A stretch of DNA of 64,000 bases. Source: Phyto melanocephala (Eukaryota; Arthropoda; Insecta; Diptera; Rhinophoridae). Below the pieces are notes generated by a model, which saw only the letters and a list, made by a program, of their open reading frames with translations, did not search any database and was not told the origin of the DNA. Both the position numbers and the translations under genes were made by a program. Location of the stretch: assembly GCA_941918925.1 (NCBI GenBank), contig OW799236.1, positions 83,106,213-83,170,212 of the forward strand. The letters run 5' to 3'. Numbering within the stretch: the stretch's first letter is position 1; every line of letters begins with the position of its first letter. Below, piece after piece: positions 12,725 to 22,910 of the stretch.

Positions 12725-13120
12725 GGTCCTCATAATCAAGCCGAACTGGGTCCACATCTGTTGTAACCAAATTTCACACCAGCATTACATCATTGAACAT
12801 TAATACACTAACCCGTATGTGAAGAGGTGAGAATATTGCTGCCTTATCGGCCAGTGTCAATGGAGACCGTATTTCTTCTCAAATGATGAAAATCGCAAAA
12901 TTAATTAAACGATGCTTACAGATTTTTTCTTGCACAAAATTGACGAATTTAACTTAGTTGACATGTGGTTTAACAAGATGATGCAACAAGCCATACGGTA
13001 CGAGATAGCAAGAACCAATTGAGAGATGATTTATACGAGCAATTAATCTCACGTTTGGGAGCAAAGTTCATGCGTTTTGAACACACTAGACTATTTGTCG
13101 AGAGGATGTGTGAAGCCTCT
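12725..13120 (+). pseudogene. Tc1/mariner-type transposase fragment
   Basis: A decayed C-terminal half of a DDE transposase. In successive frames the plus strand gives VNGDRISSQMMKIA at about 12857 (usual VNGDRYRAMLNEFL), then at 12963 a VDMWF..DDATSHT stretch corresponding to the IWFQQDGATCHTA block that holds the third catalytic aspartate, then an open stretch LRDDLYEQLISRLGAKF (13016 onward). At least three frameshifts separate these blocks. The family is the same as that of 34260-34670, but this copy is more diverged. No TIRs were found. Not functional. Confidence 0.55.
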
Positions 13121-13210
13121 CATATACAGGGACAAGGCAGTCATAATTCGCACCCTAGAAGGGAACAAGACATAAAAGACATGAAAATTTTCTGTGTTTT
13201 TTTTATTTAA

Positions 13211-14184
13211 AAAACTCCAGTGGTTTATAAATCACACGGTTTGTTAATATTATAAATACTATTTAAGAGTTTTTAGATATAAAAAAGTTAAAAAACTCCC
13301 TAAAGGGAAATGAGTGGAGAAACAATTTTTTGGGCCATACCTATAGAATCTAGTAACGTGATTGACTGATCACGAAGCCCAAAAAAAGCTAGCAAAACTA
13401 AGATTAAAGGTAAAACCGGGTAAGATCGGTAGCCTTATATCTAAACTAAAAATTGGTACAGATTAATTTGAAAAGGAATTGTAATCTACTCCAAATATAA
13501 ATAATATAAAGGGAAAAAATTTATATTGTAATCAATACATCGTAAAAAAATGTTTTAATGTTCTCATTTACAAGGAGTAGAAATTTACCCTTTTTTGCTA
13601 CCTATTATAAATAAAACTTTTTTTATAAAATAATATATAATATATAATGAATACTATTACCTAATGGTATACTGATAATTATTTCGGTAAAATTTTTGAA
13701 TACTTAAGGGGTACAAAAAAGGTACCGAAATGAGGAAAATTTATTTAGTTCCTAAATGCTGGGCTAACTTGAGGATTTCTGCAGATGTAAAAAAACTATG
13801 TAATTAGTGAATCCCAAATAAGGGGCAAAAGGGGAAAATTGCGGTAATCTTCTTAGAACAGATTTGTTTTTATGCAAAAAGAAGTAAATTTTTTCACTTT
13901 AAATTACTTTCATAACATTATTTTTTGAAATGATTTTTAACTAGAATTTTGGAATTAGAGATTTATTTCACGTTGAGATTGAATAAGGTATGTATATGCG
14001 ACTCAAAGGAAACTTTTTCTCATTTTTATTGAAGTTTTTGTATTTTCTAGGTTGGTGGAGTAATAGTGTTGTAATAAGGTAGTAAGAATTAAAGTTGAGA
14101 AAGGCACTTTTTTGAATTTTCATGGTACTTTTTTAATTACTTAGCTTATTAATCTCGACATTGCTTCAAGTTGAAATTGAATAT
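13211..14184. repeat. Degenerate tandem or dispersed repeat, unclassified
   Basis: At about 13970-14060 the sequence runs GAGATTGAATAAGG, then AACTTTTTCTCATTTTT, then TTTTTGTATTTTCTA. The same order of phrases recurs at about 15090-15120 and twice at 18797-18935, on the far side of the 3.58-kb element. This suggests an old tandem array with a unit of roughly 115-120 bp into which two DINE-like elements and the long-TIR element inserted. The units are diverged and the period is only approximate. Confidence 0.35.
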
Positions 14185-15066
14185 TAACAAGTAAGAGCGC
14201 TATATTCGGCCGTGCCGAATCTTATATACCCTTCACAACGTGTAGTCATGCAATAACAGTGGTTTGTGTCACCATTCATCCCATATGATATACGTACATA
14301 CATATAAAAACATACATATATAAAAACGTCCCATTGTAAAATTAAAAATTCACGTTGTATGTTAAAAAAAAACAAAAAAAAAAAATTTTTTTTAAAAAAT
14401 TTAAAAAAATTTAAAAAAAAAATTTAAAAAAAAATTATTGTGTATATAATATATATAAAACAAAAAAAAATAAAAAAAAATAAAAAAAAAAATAATAAAA
14501 AATAATAATAAAAATATATATAATATATTAAATAAAAATAAAAAAAAAATAAAAAAAAAAATAAAAAAAAAAATAAAAAAAAAAATTAAAAAAAAAATTT
14601 TTTAAAAAATTAAAAAAAATTTTTTTTGGCTCAGCTGGGATTCGATGCCACGTTTTCTCTAACCAGTATACACGTTTGTATGTATGTATGTTGTTGTTGT
14701 AATGTTGTTTTTGTGGAAAAAAAATCGAGGTGGTCGTGGGTTTTTGCTCATATCTCAGTTGTTTATGTACCGATGTTTCTGATTTTCAATAGCGATCTAC
14801 TCCCGAATATTTCTGATATTTTAATACCTTACCCGGGTCCAACCTATGTCGGGGGGCTTCAAAAAGTTGATTTCAACATACACACGGACAGACGGTCAGA
14901 CGGACAGACGGACAGACGGACAGACTGACAGAGCTTAATCGACTCCCCTATTCATAAGCTTTCAGAAAATATGTACTTTATGGGGTCGGAAATGAAAATT
15001 GTAGAAATTTCACACGGAATGACAAACCTATATATACCCTTTTTCACTGTGTGAAGGGTATAAAAA
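14185..15066 (-). mobile_element. INE-1/DINE-1-like element
   Basis: Read on the minus strand it begins TATACCCTTCACACAGTG, then a short inverted GGGTATATATAGG, GTTTGTCATTCCG, the ACCCCATAAAGTA phrase diagnostic of INE-1-type elements, and a TCTGTCCG microsatellite (14885-14932). It ends with a perfect hairpin TTCGGCACGGCCGAA (14205-14219 on the plus strand) followed by TATAGCGCTCTTACTTGTT. Structure and order match Drosophila INE-1/DINE-1, which are non-autonomous derivatives of Helentrons. The middle (14340-14628) has expanded into low-complexity A/T. No coding capacity. Confidence 0.78.
14340..14628. repeat. Low-complexity poly(A)/poly(T) tract
   Basis: Nearly 290 bp composed of runs of A and T with occasional breaks (AAAAAAATTTTTTT, AATAAAAA repeats) inside the DINE-like element. 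It includes short self-complementary A/T runs and would be prone to length variation. Confidence 0.85.
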
Positions 15067-15175
15067 GGAAAACTTAAAGATAATTTTTCTTAATTATTGT
15101 ACTTTTTGTATTTTATAAGTTTTTTAGTCTAGAGATTAATAACACTGTGCATGAAATTGACACTTTTTTTTCGTG

Positions 15176-15580
15176 ACAAGCTGGGCACCTAGCGTTTTAA
15201 CATAATTCGGGTACGCTGAATCCAGTGGTGCCCACGGTTTTTTAAGATTGGCTCTGGTTTTTGAGATATACCGTTATTTCGAAAATGGAGGAGGTTGCAC
15301 AACATATGTTCGCGTAACTCAAAAACGCTTTAGCTTATTGAAAAAACTTAAAAAACCGAAATTCCGCAATAAAATTTCCTTTAAGAAAAGTAAAACTTCT
15401 TTCTAACATTTGCAGTGGTTTTAGAAATATAATTTTTTTTTGAAAAAAAAATTAATTTTTTTATAAAAATTTCGAAATTTTTATTATTTTAAAATTCATA
15501 AAAAATTTAAAAATTCAGCTAGGCTTCTAATTTTTTGCAGACATATAAAAAACAAAGCTGCAAACAAAACAAGCTATAAA
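15176..15580 (+). repeat. Left terminal inverted repeat of the 3.58-kb element
   Basis: Matches 18361-18754 in inverted orientation with small indels and scattered substitutions, mostly in A/T runs. The outer 60 bp, containing CATAATTCGGGTACGCTGAA and CCAGTGGTGCCCACGG, are almost unchanged between the two copies. The inner end is a GCTGCAAACAAAACAAGC block. Confidence 0.85.
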
Positions 15581-15959
15581 CAATTAAAATATGTTTGCAA
15601 CTTTTGATTTTATTCACAAAAGTCGACAAATTTTAATTAATCTAAGAATTTCATAAAACGCAACATTTGTATTGGGGCCCCCCTAAGGGATGGTGATAAA
15701 GGGAAAGTATAATTTAAGAAAATGTTAAGAACAAAAAACATTGGAGGTCGGTCATACATTTTATCCCCCTAGGAGTGAATCCTAGGCCTTAGAAACAAAT
15801 GATGGGAATGAAAAATAAAGTTGCGCAGGTGCAAAATAAGCTATTTGTGATTAAAGTATGTCTACAACTTTTGATTTTTTCAGAAAAGATGAAATTTTTG
15901 AATTTTTTATATAACCAAACTAAAAATTTTTTGTTGTTAAGTAGTTTTTATTTAGAAAT

Positions 15960-17559
15960 TTATTCTTCTTCCTCCTGCAGATTCCAACAAATATCCCCTA
16001 ATAGCGAATCAAGTTGTTTGCCGCTATACCAGTGTTCGAGCCTGCGGTTAGCATATTTTTGATTAAAATTCGCCAGTTTTCAGACCGATGATTTCCTAAT
16101 ACATTTTCTATTACTGATTTCACACAATTCCAGGCCAATAGCTCGATATCATTCAATGCAACCTCAAATTGATGGTCCTTCATAAGACGGCGAATGTCCG
16201 GTCCATTAAGAATTCCTGTAAAATAGAAACATTATGAAATGAAATATAAATCTAATTTAATAAAGTAGTTAGAGTTCATACCTTATTTTACTTTCATGCC
16301 GCTTAATCGTGGAAAAATTCGGTGCAATTCGGTAAAAGCAACACCATCTGGGCTCAATGCTTTTATAAAATTTTTACAATACCCAGTTTGATGTGGAGTG
16401 GAGGAAGCAAAATCTTTTCCATCGACACAAGTGGTAATTCAATAACATTGTTTCTATGCAATCTGCTTTCCTCACGTAAAGCCCAATCCCGTGTATTGTA
16501 CTGGTCGCCATCGAAACGCGTATTCCATAAGCACATGAAGCACATATTTTTAGTATAGCCCAATTGCATGCCTTTTAAAAGAGCTACCACTTTTAAATCT
16601 GCGCATATTTTCCACTTGTGGTCTTCATATTTAATTAATTGTATTATTTTTTTCATTGATGCGTATGTCTCTTTAGTATTTGTGCTAAGTGCTATCGGAA
16701 TAGGACTTTTTAAATTAGTGACATGTAGCAAAACTGCTTTTAAGCTACTTTTGGAAGAATCAATGAATAAGCGCCAATCTCCAGGATTATATTCATTTTG
16801 CATTGTTAAAACCAATCCGCGGATGTCAGTACAATACGCAATAGAATTATTCTCAATAGATTTAAAAAAAGTCGTAAATCGTCTATGGCGATTGATAGCC
16901 CCGTATGTTTGTACACCTGGTGCTAAAATATTAGCTCGTTTTAACTCTTTTGCCAAGAGAATGCTCTGTCTTTGAGATAATTTTAGACGCCGTACCATTA
17001 TATCCAGACGATCTTGCGTGATTTCATTGTGACTGCATGGAACCGTGATGCATGACGGTTGATACATTGAAGTAGCTGGGCTATCCGCTTCAACAGAATG
17101 AATTATTGAGGGAATATGTTCTGTTGGTATATGGCTACCCGGAACAGTAATTTCATCAGAATGTGGCAGCGGAAATCGAGCATATGCTGTTTCAGTATAA
17201 GACATATAAGTCATTTTTCTTCTGTTTATACCCGCTGTATAATTTATGCACGCATAACACTCATCTTCAACATGAACTATGGGATCTCTCCAAATCATTG
17301 GAACACCAAATGGCATGGCGTCTCCATTTTTTTCCCACTTATTTAAATGGTAAATGCAGTGTGTACACACTATTGATGGTGTCCAACTCTTACCATATAT
17401 AACACTTAAAGAAAAATATGATTCATACAAGGTACTTGTTTCAGTAGTGATTTTACGGCGACTTGGTATATTTTTATATTTCCCACACACATAACAAAAG
17501 TAATTTAACTTTTTACACGCCTCCATCTTAGATATTTCAATATAACTGTTTAGATACAA
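15960..17559 (-). pseudogene. CxxC-rich putative transposase-like protein of the long-TIR element, broken
   Basis: The minus-strand frame is open for 398 codons; the natural start is probably the Met at 17526 (MEACKKLNYFCYVCGK). It has CxxC pairs at residues 22/25, 65/68 and 101/104, PFGVPMIWRDP at 83-93, LFIDSSKSSLK at 264-274, ICADLKVVALLKG at 318-330, CFMC at 340-343 and LLPPLHIKLG. I recall this layout from abundant arthropod proteins annotated only as uncharacterized. D267 and D321 could be acidic residues of an RNase H-like fold; that is inference. The gene is broken after the 398th codon by what looks like a one-base loss in an A run near 16370. A probable intron (GTATG...TTTTACAG, about 16217-16283) follows, with an in-frame stop just before it. 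The next exon (MKDHQFEVALNDIELLAW) continues the family, but a central C-terminal segment is missing before YSGKQLDSLLGDICWNLQ at about 15980-16030. Non-functional. Confidence 0.68.
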
Positions 17560-17740
17560 GACTGTCAGAGGCTTTAAAATTCACTAATCACTTTCGCAAG
17601 CACTTTCCATATGACAGTGAAGGGGTTGAGGAACTCTTATTTATACTGTAATTGTTTTAATCAAAGTACCAGTCGAGACCTTCATGACCATGTTTTGTAA
17701 AAAAAAAACCAGGACGAATAATATTTCTAACTTTTCCAGG

Positions 17741-17957
17741 TGTAGATTTTATTGTCAATTTACCGCAGGTACCCAATAATTTGAAATCACAGATAATTGA
17801 AAAATACTATGTTATAATTTTTAATTCTAAGAACCATACAAAATACCGTTGTACTTCAGTTCCATTACCTGCTCACCTAACGAAATGCTGTATCATATGT
17901 AAGGCTCGTTGCATTACAATATTGGGTACCTGCGGTAAATTGACAATAAAATCTACA
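17741..17957. mobile_element. 217-bp palindromic MITE nested in the 3.58-kb element
   Basis: A 38-bp perfect inverted repeat, TGTAGATTTTATTGTCAATT followed by TACCGCAGGTACCCAATA, occupies 17741-17778 and, inverted, 17920-17957. The 141-bp centre has no coding sense. Flanks give no obvious target duplication. Perfect arms suggest a relatively young insertion. Confidence 0.72.
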
Positions 17958-18360
17958 TTTTTTAACCGATTTTTATGGCTTGCGGATTTTTTTATTTTTA
18001 AGATAAGTAGTTCTCAGAAAAAAGTGCAAAATGTTGAATATTTGCTTTATATTTTTTTTAATTATATTTTTAAATTGAAAAATATTACGAATTTGGCACG
18101 AAAAATTTTTTTTATCTCCATTAATTTTTAAATAATTCCAAAACGATAAGAGATAGAGAAAACACATCTTCTGGTGTTTTACTTTTGAAAACCGAAACCT
18201 AATTTAGGGGAAAAAATTTGGCACGCCCATAAAAAAAATACCGATCTGATGGAAAAAAAACCGATTACGGATTTGAGTTCAGCGCATCAAAATCCACATA
18301 GACCACATAGTTTTAATTAACGGGAAGAAAAAAAAATTATTTTTTGTCGAGCAGTGTTAT

Positions 18361-18754
18361 TTATAGCTTGTTTTGTTTGCAGCTTTGTTTTTTATATGTC
18401 TGCAAAAAATTAGAAGCCTAGCTGAATTTTTCAATTTTTTATGAATTTTAAAAAAATAAAAATTTCGAAATTTTGATAAAAAAATTAATTTTTTTTTCAA
18501 AAAAAAAATTATTTTTCTAAAACGACTGCGAAGTTTTACTTTTCTTAAAGGAAATTTTATTGCGGAATTTCGGTTTTTTAAGTTTTTTCAATAAGCTAAA
18601 GCGTTTTTGAGTTACGCGAACATATGTTGTGCAACCTCCTCCATTTTCGAAATAACGGTATATCTCGAAAACCAGAGCCAATCTTAAAAAACCGTGGGCA
18701 CCACTGGATTCAGCGTACCCGAATTATGTTAAAACGCTAGGTGCCCGGCTTGTC
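18361..18754 (-). repeat. Right terminal inverted repeat of the 3.58-kb element
   Basis: Inverted counterpart of 15176-15580; see that entry. Similarity runs from ATAGCTTGTTTTGTTTGCAG outward to the GCCCGGCTTGTC end. Confidence 0.85.
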
Positions 18755-18936
18755 TGTTTTTTCATTAATTATAATTAATGACTTTTGATTAAAATTAAGA
18801 TTGAAAATGACACGAGGAAAGAGGTATTTTTTCATTTTATGAGACTTTTTGTATATTCTAAGTTTAATAATTTCGAATTTTTAAATTAGGGGCTACTAAT
18901 TCAAGATAAGATTGAAAATAATATTAGGGACCCAAA

Positions 18937-19450
18937 AGGTAATTTATACACCTTTCACAGTGAATGTCAGGATATATATAGGTTTGTCATTCCGATTGAA
19001 ATTTTTACGAAATTAACTTCCGATCTCATATTATCTGAGAGCTTATAAATAAGCATTATCCGTCTGTCCGTGTGTATGTTGAAATCAACTTTTTAAAGCC
19101 CTCTGACAATGCAAAGACTAGTGTAAGGTATTAAAATATCACAAATATTAGGGAGCAGACTGGTATTTGAAATCAGCTATATCGCCTTATAACTTTCTGA
19201 GATATAAGTGAATGAACACGACTGCCTCTGTTTATTTTAAATACAAAAAAATAAAATTTTCCAACCCTAAGATAATTTATAGACACAATTGTTACAAGTT
19301 ATAAATTTGATATGTCTTTGAAGATTTTCATGAAAAATGTTAGAAAAATTGGTCACAAATCGGAAAAGTTATAGGCAAAAATTATTTAAACATATATATA
19401 TTTTTTTAATAAATAAAATTATTTTAAACTCCAAAATATTTTGTTACATA
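18937..19450 (+). mobile_element. INE-1/DINE-1-like element, 3'-truncated
   Basis: Starts with TTATACACCTTTCACAGTG and ATATATAGGTTTGTCATTCC, then TCCGTCTGTCCGTGTGTATG and GTTGAAATCAACTTTT, the same order as the copy at 14185-15066 read in its sense. From about 19150 it follows the copy at 58895-59570 (phrases TTTCTGAGATATAAG, GATAATTTATAGAC, CAAAAATTATTT). No terminal TTCGGC hairpin is visible, so its 3' boundary is approximate. Confidence 0.65.
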
Positions 19451-19619
19451 TTATTGTTTATTTGTAATATTTTTTTAATTTTTTTTTAATTTTTAAAAAT
19501 TTTTGTTAATTTTTTTGTCATCTCAAACTTTTAAAATAAAAAAAATTCATTCAGCAAGAAGAAGAACAGTTGAAGTCAAATTTTTATTAAAAAAAAAATG
19601 ATAGCTTGATTAATTTTTA

Positions 19620-19935
19620 AACATACTGTTTAAAAATGTATTTTTTAATGCTTTTGAATATAATGTTATTTTTGTCGTCATAATTTTTTTTAAATCATAC
19701 TAATTTTAACTGATAACCATTTTGAATTTTTACGAAAAGTAAACATTAAATGATACAATTCAAACAAATGCTTGATTGTTGTGACAAAATACATATATGA
19801 TGAAATGAAACAAAAATAACTATTACTTGTTTTCGACAACCAAATATTGTTATAGAAACTATAATATGACCGTTGTAATCATGTCGTAACCATGGCTTTT
19901 CTTTGCGCGTGGGAATCAAATGAAAGGGCTTCACC
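19620..19935. repeat. Dispersed repeat, unclassified (copy 1)
   Basis: Shares an ordered series of phrases with 41450-41750: TTTGAATATAATGTTATTTTTG, AAATGATA, CTTGATTG, CAACCAAATATTGTTA, ACTATAATATGACCGT and ATCATGTCGT. The right side reads, reversed, CACGCGCAAAGAAAA, similar to ACACGCAAAGAAAAAATATG at 40480, so this may be the terminus of a widespread TIR family. No coding capacity. Confidence 0.45.
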
Positions 19936-20880
19936 AGTACTAAAACTATTAAAGAAGTGTTAAATCAAGGATGACATCTGAAAAAAATGGTGAAACAAAA
20001 TTTTTTAACTCCATCAATATGGGATCAAATGAAAGAGTTTGACTAGTAGAATACAGTTTAATTATGTAAAAATTTCATTGCTACTTGTTTAATTTTTTGG
20101 TAGTTGTTATTCTTTGTAAATTTATACATCAAGATTTTTAAAATTAGCGACTTGTTCTAAGTCTCAGTTCTAAAAACACCCAAAAAATATTTTTTATATA
20201 TATTTTTATCATTTTAAAGACTAAAATGATTCATACCATTTTTAAAACTCGAGGCATACATCCCTTGCAGAAATCGTAGAATAAACAAACTGCAGTTCAA
20301 TATCCTAACAATATCATTTAGTTGCTATAGTTTTATTTTATTTATGTTTAAATAATGTTAATTAATGTATTTGTTATCAATGGGAACAGAATATCTTCCT
20401 TTAAAGTATGTAAACTTTTCGATGAATATAACGGATAGCATTTTATTCCCTTCAAATAACTGTGAATAGTGTGTACAATTTATTGAGTATCAAGGTGCTA
20501 ATGACATCTGGCTAAATGCAATTAACATAAATCCTTGACTATAAAATGAATCGAAAGTTGATATGCAACTTCCTTATAAGTAAGATTAAATTTAAATTGG
20601 AATTGTTGAACTGATAATTAAAAAAAGTTATTCGATAAAAATTCCAGTGGAAAGTTTATTCTATCTTGCTTCACAGTAAGTGTTTAATAAAGCGACAATT
20701 TGTAATGTAAATGAATTAAATATTTATTAGGAAAGTGGAACAATACTGAACTAATTTTAAACTATTGATTATTTAATAAAAATAATTTTGATTTGTAAGA
20801 TTGCAAATTAGAAAATATCTGCAATACATTTTCTTTTTGTTTTCCTACAACAACCTGATTTTTACACTTTTAAAATATTC
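19936..20880. other. Unassigned AT-rich non-coding DNA
   Basis: Contains two short direct similarities (GGGAATCAAATGAAAGGGCTT at 19911 and GGGATCAAATGAAAGAGTTT at 20021) suggesting an old duplication of about 110 bp. Nothing else recognised. Confidence 0.35.
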
Positions 20881-21106
20881 TTCGTTGCACACATGATGCA
20901 AATGTTGCAGATCTTGCAAGTCTTTCATATATTCTATTGCAAGCGTTGCTTTTAAAAATGTCCAATTGTTTTTCGTATTGGAAATAAGTGCTTGTGTGGG
21001 AAATGTAATTTTAGTGTATATTGTTTTTGTGTTGCTGCAAACTTAAGAATATACTTGCAAGATCTGCAACATTTGCATGATCTGTTTGCAATGAAGGTTG
21101 ATTTCC
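20881..21106. mobile_element. ~220-bp MITE with ~35-bp TIRs (family B, copy 1)
   Basis: Left end TTCGTTGCACACATGATGCA and its continuation AATGTTGCAGATCTTGCAAG are matched in inverse by the right end at 21058-21094 with three or four changes. The middle has no coding sense. A second copy at 56195-56385 shares the left end and the middle but has lost the right TIR. Confidence 0.72.
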
Positions 21107-21965
21107 CCTAATATCTTTCTTTTCTTCTTTTCAAATATGCAAGTGCATAAAGTTTTATTAAGACTCTAATAAAACATTTCTAATGGGAAATTACAATTCA
21201 GATAGAAAAAAATTTAATTCACTTTTATGTTAAACAGAGAAAACAAATTCAGTGGTGATAAAAAGAATTATTGTCAATAATAGTGTTCAGATGTTCTTGT
21301 AACAGCTTGACTGGTACAAAATGTTTTTTCTAGGGTAAAAAAAAATCTGGTTGATACCGCTTGCTTTGAGTTGACAATTATTGATGTTGTTAGAATCGAA
21401 GCACTCTGGAATCCACACTATAGTCAACACTGCAAAAAAAAAAAAAACAAAAATTCGATTACCACGACGAATCTGTTTTCCATGTGTAACGACAATAACC
21501 CATTAACTTAAAAATGACAGCGATGTAGCATAAATCTTACGAATAAGCATTAAGAGGCGCAAATAGTTATAATAGTAAAAATTGTAGGCAATAAAAATGA
21601 TGAGAATCAATGATCATGATGTTGGTGGTGGTCATCTATGAAGAATGCAAATTTGTTGTCTCCTTCGAATTCTCTTCTTACACTCTATCACACTCTTTGC
21701 AACTATATTTAGATTTTTGCTTCCAAAGTCTTTAAGGAGAATACTTTAAAGAAATAACTGAGATTACAATCATAACATTTTTATTAACATCACATGCCAT
21801 CATCATCATCATCATTAATGTGGTCATCATATAGAACATGTAGGTTTATTTTTAAACTAAACAGTAGAATGTTGACTGTACAGGTCGCTAAATTTTTTCT
21901 GGCTAAATACGGGAATAATAAGCAAGTTTCTACGCTTTTTAGTTTGCTTTGAATGTTTCCAGCTT
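21107..21965. other. Unassigned non-coding DNA with a CAT microsatellite
   Basis: A (CAT)n run lies at 21797-21816 and poly(A) at 21433-21445. TGATGATG/CATCATC words are concentrated at 21595-21640 and 21790-21835. No gene or transposon end recognised. Confidence 0.4.
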
Positions 21966-21969
21966 TTGA

Positions 21970-22200
21970 AAAATGAAGGACTCAGGCACTATTTGTTCGA
22001 TTTGGTCAGAGAAGTGTTGCTCTGCAAACCCACGACAGGTATTCACTTATGCCCAATTGACATGTTGTGTGCACCATATAAATAGAATAGAAGAGAAAGA
22101 GAAGCAGACCAGTCCAAAGTCTATGGCGGGAATCGAACCCGCAACCCCCAAATTAGCAGACTAGAATACTACTGGTTAGTCCACCGGGGTTAGTCGGGGG
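21970..22200 (-). mobile_element. tRNA-derived SINE whose body is shared with a LINE 3' UTR
   Basis: On the minus strand a Pol III-like head runs from about 22198 (CCCCGGTGGACTAACCAGTA, possible A box) to GGGGGTTGCGGGTTCGATTC at about 22145-22126, an excellent B box (GGTTCGATTCC class). The head is followed by a linker and then, at 22079-22029, by a segment about 87% identical to 61000-61053 in the 3' UTR of the non-LTR element downstream. The part after that (22028-21970) is not shared. A tRNA head joined to a LINE-derived body is the standard SINE design. I see no anticodon arm that would fold into a working tRNA. The 3' end is not defined. Confidence 0.65.
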
Positions 22201-22910
22201 TAAAAAAAAACTTATAGCATAAACATACTTTTGTTGAAAAATAAAGTAGACTACTAGAGAATGTTCAGATTATGGAAAAGTCGTTGAGTTCGACGATCTA
22301 GAATACTGGTTACTATTTACACTAGAAAATATGATACACTATCGATAACATCATAAACTATACCAAACTTTAAAAACTAAAGAAGACTAAAATCTGAGAT
22401 ATAAAATGTTGTCTGTGGACTAATTTAATAGAATTCTCCTCTTTCAATTAAGAACGTGACGGCTAAATAAAGTGTCTAGTAGCAAAAGTGAACATGAAAT
22501 AGCATTTTAATTTGCACAATTTAACTTAAGATTACAGGTGAATCATTTAAACAAAAACTTAACATAATTCTTAACTCTAGGTCTATTGCAGGCAAAACCT
22601 TTTTATATGGATCAGGTGGGTTCATTAAAGACGTAGGCCATGTTAGGCGAGGGCGACCTGTGTTTCTTCTACCCAATGGACTATGTTGTCATTTTCTTTT
22701 CATGTCCGATACATATTCATTTCCGTCGCATCACCTCTGCGTTCAATTTTATATTTATGTAGTAACTAAATCCCTAATTGCTAATGATATGGATGATGGA
22801 TTCCCCTCCGGTAGTTTTGCAGGAAGGCTTGTAGTCTATTGAAGATTATGCGTGTTACCTTCCACGTCTAGCTGCTATTAGATTAGATTTCACACTACAG
22901 TTAAATATTA
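22201..22910. other. Unassigned DNA flanking a MITE insertion
   Basis: The stretch 22600-22890 is less AT-rich than its neighbours and resembles decayed coding sequence in composition, but I recognise nothing on either strand. CGTCTAG...ATTAGATTAGA at 22866-22888 recurs at 23539-23562, on the other side of the inserted MITE, so both flanks may belong to one older repeat. Confidence 0.3.

Larger units (their letters stand above)
15176..18754. mobile_element. 3.58-kb DNA transposon with ~400-bp terminal inverted repeats
   Basis: The first about 405 bp (15176-15580) and last about 394 bp (18361-18754) are inverted copies of one another, both starting GACAAGC(T/C)GGGCACCTAGCG. Between them is one gene on the minus strand (15960-17559) and a nested 217-bp palindromic MITE (17741-17957). 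The gene encodes a protein resembling one I recall as an uncharacterized family in arthropods, here enclosed by long inverted repeats. The outer flanks are T-rich and I could not fix a target-site duplication, so the exact ends are uncertain by a few bases. Superfamily not identified; a DDE-type element is plausible. Confidence 0.75.

Noticed and set aside
14626..14928. 100-codon plus-strand open frame ending in a TDRRSDGQTD repeat
   Set aside because: Translation of the TCTGTCCG microsatellite of a DINE-like element on the opposite strand.
16568..17402. Several plus-strand open frames of 76-135 codons
   Set aside because: Antisense shadows of the 398-codon minus-strand frame in the long-TIR element.
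22100..22200. Possible genuine tRNA gene (strong B box)
   Set aside because: No foldable acceptor and anticodon arms, and the sequence continues into LINE-like tail; better explained as a SINE.
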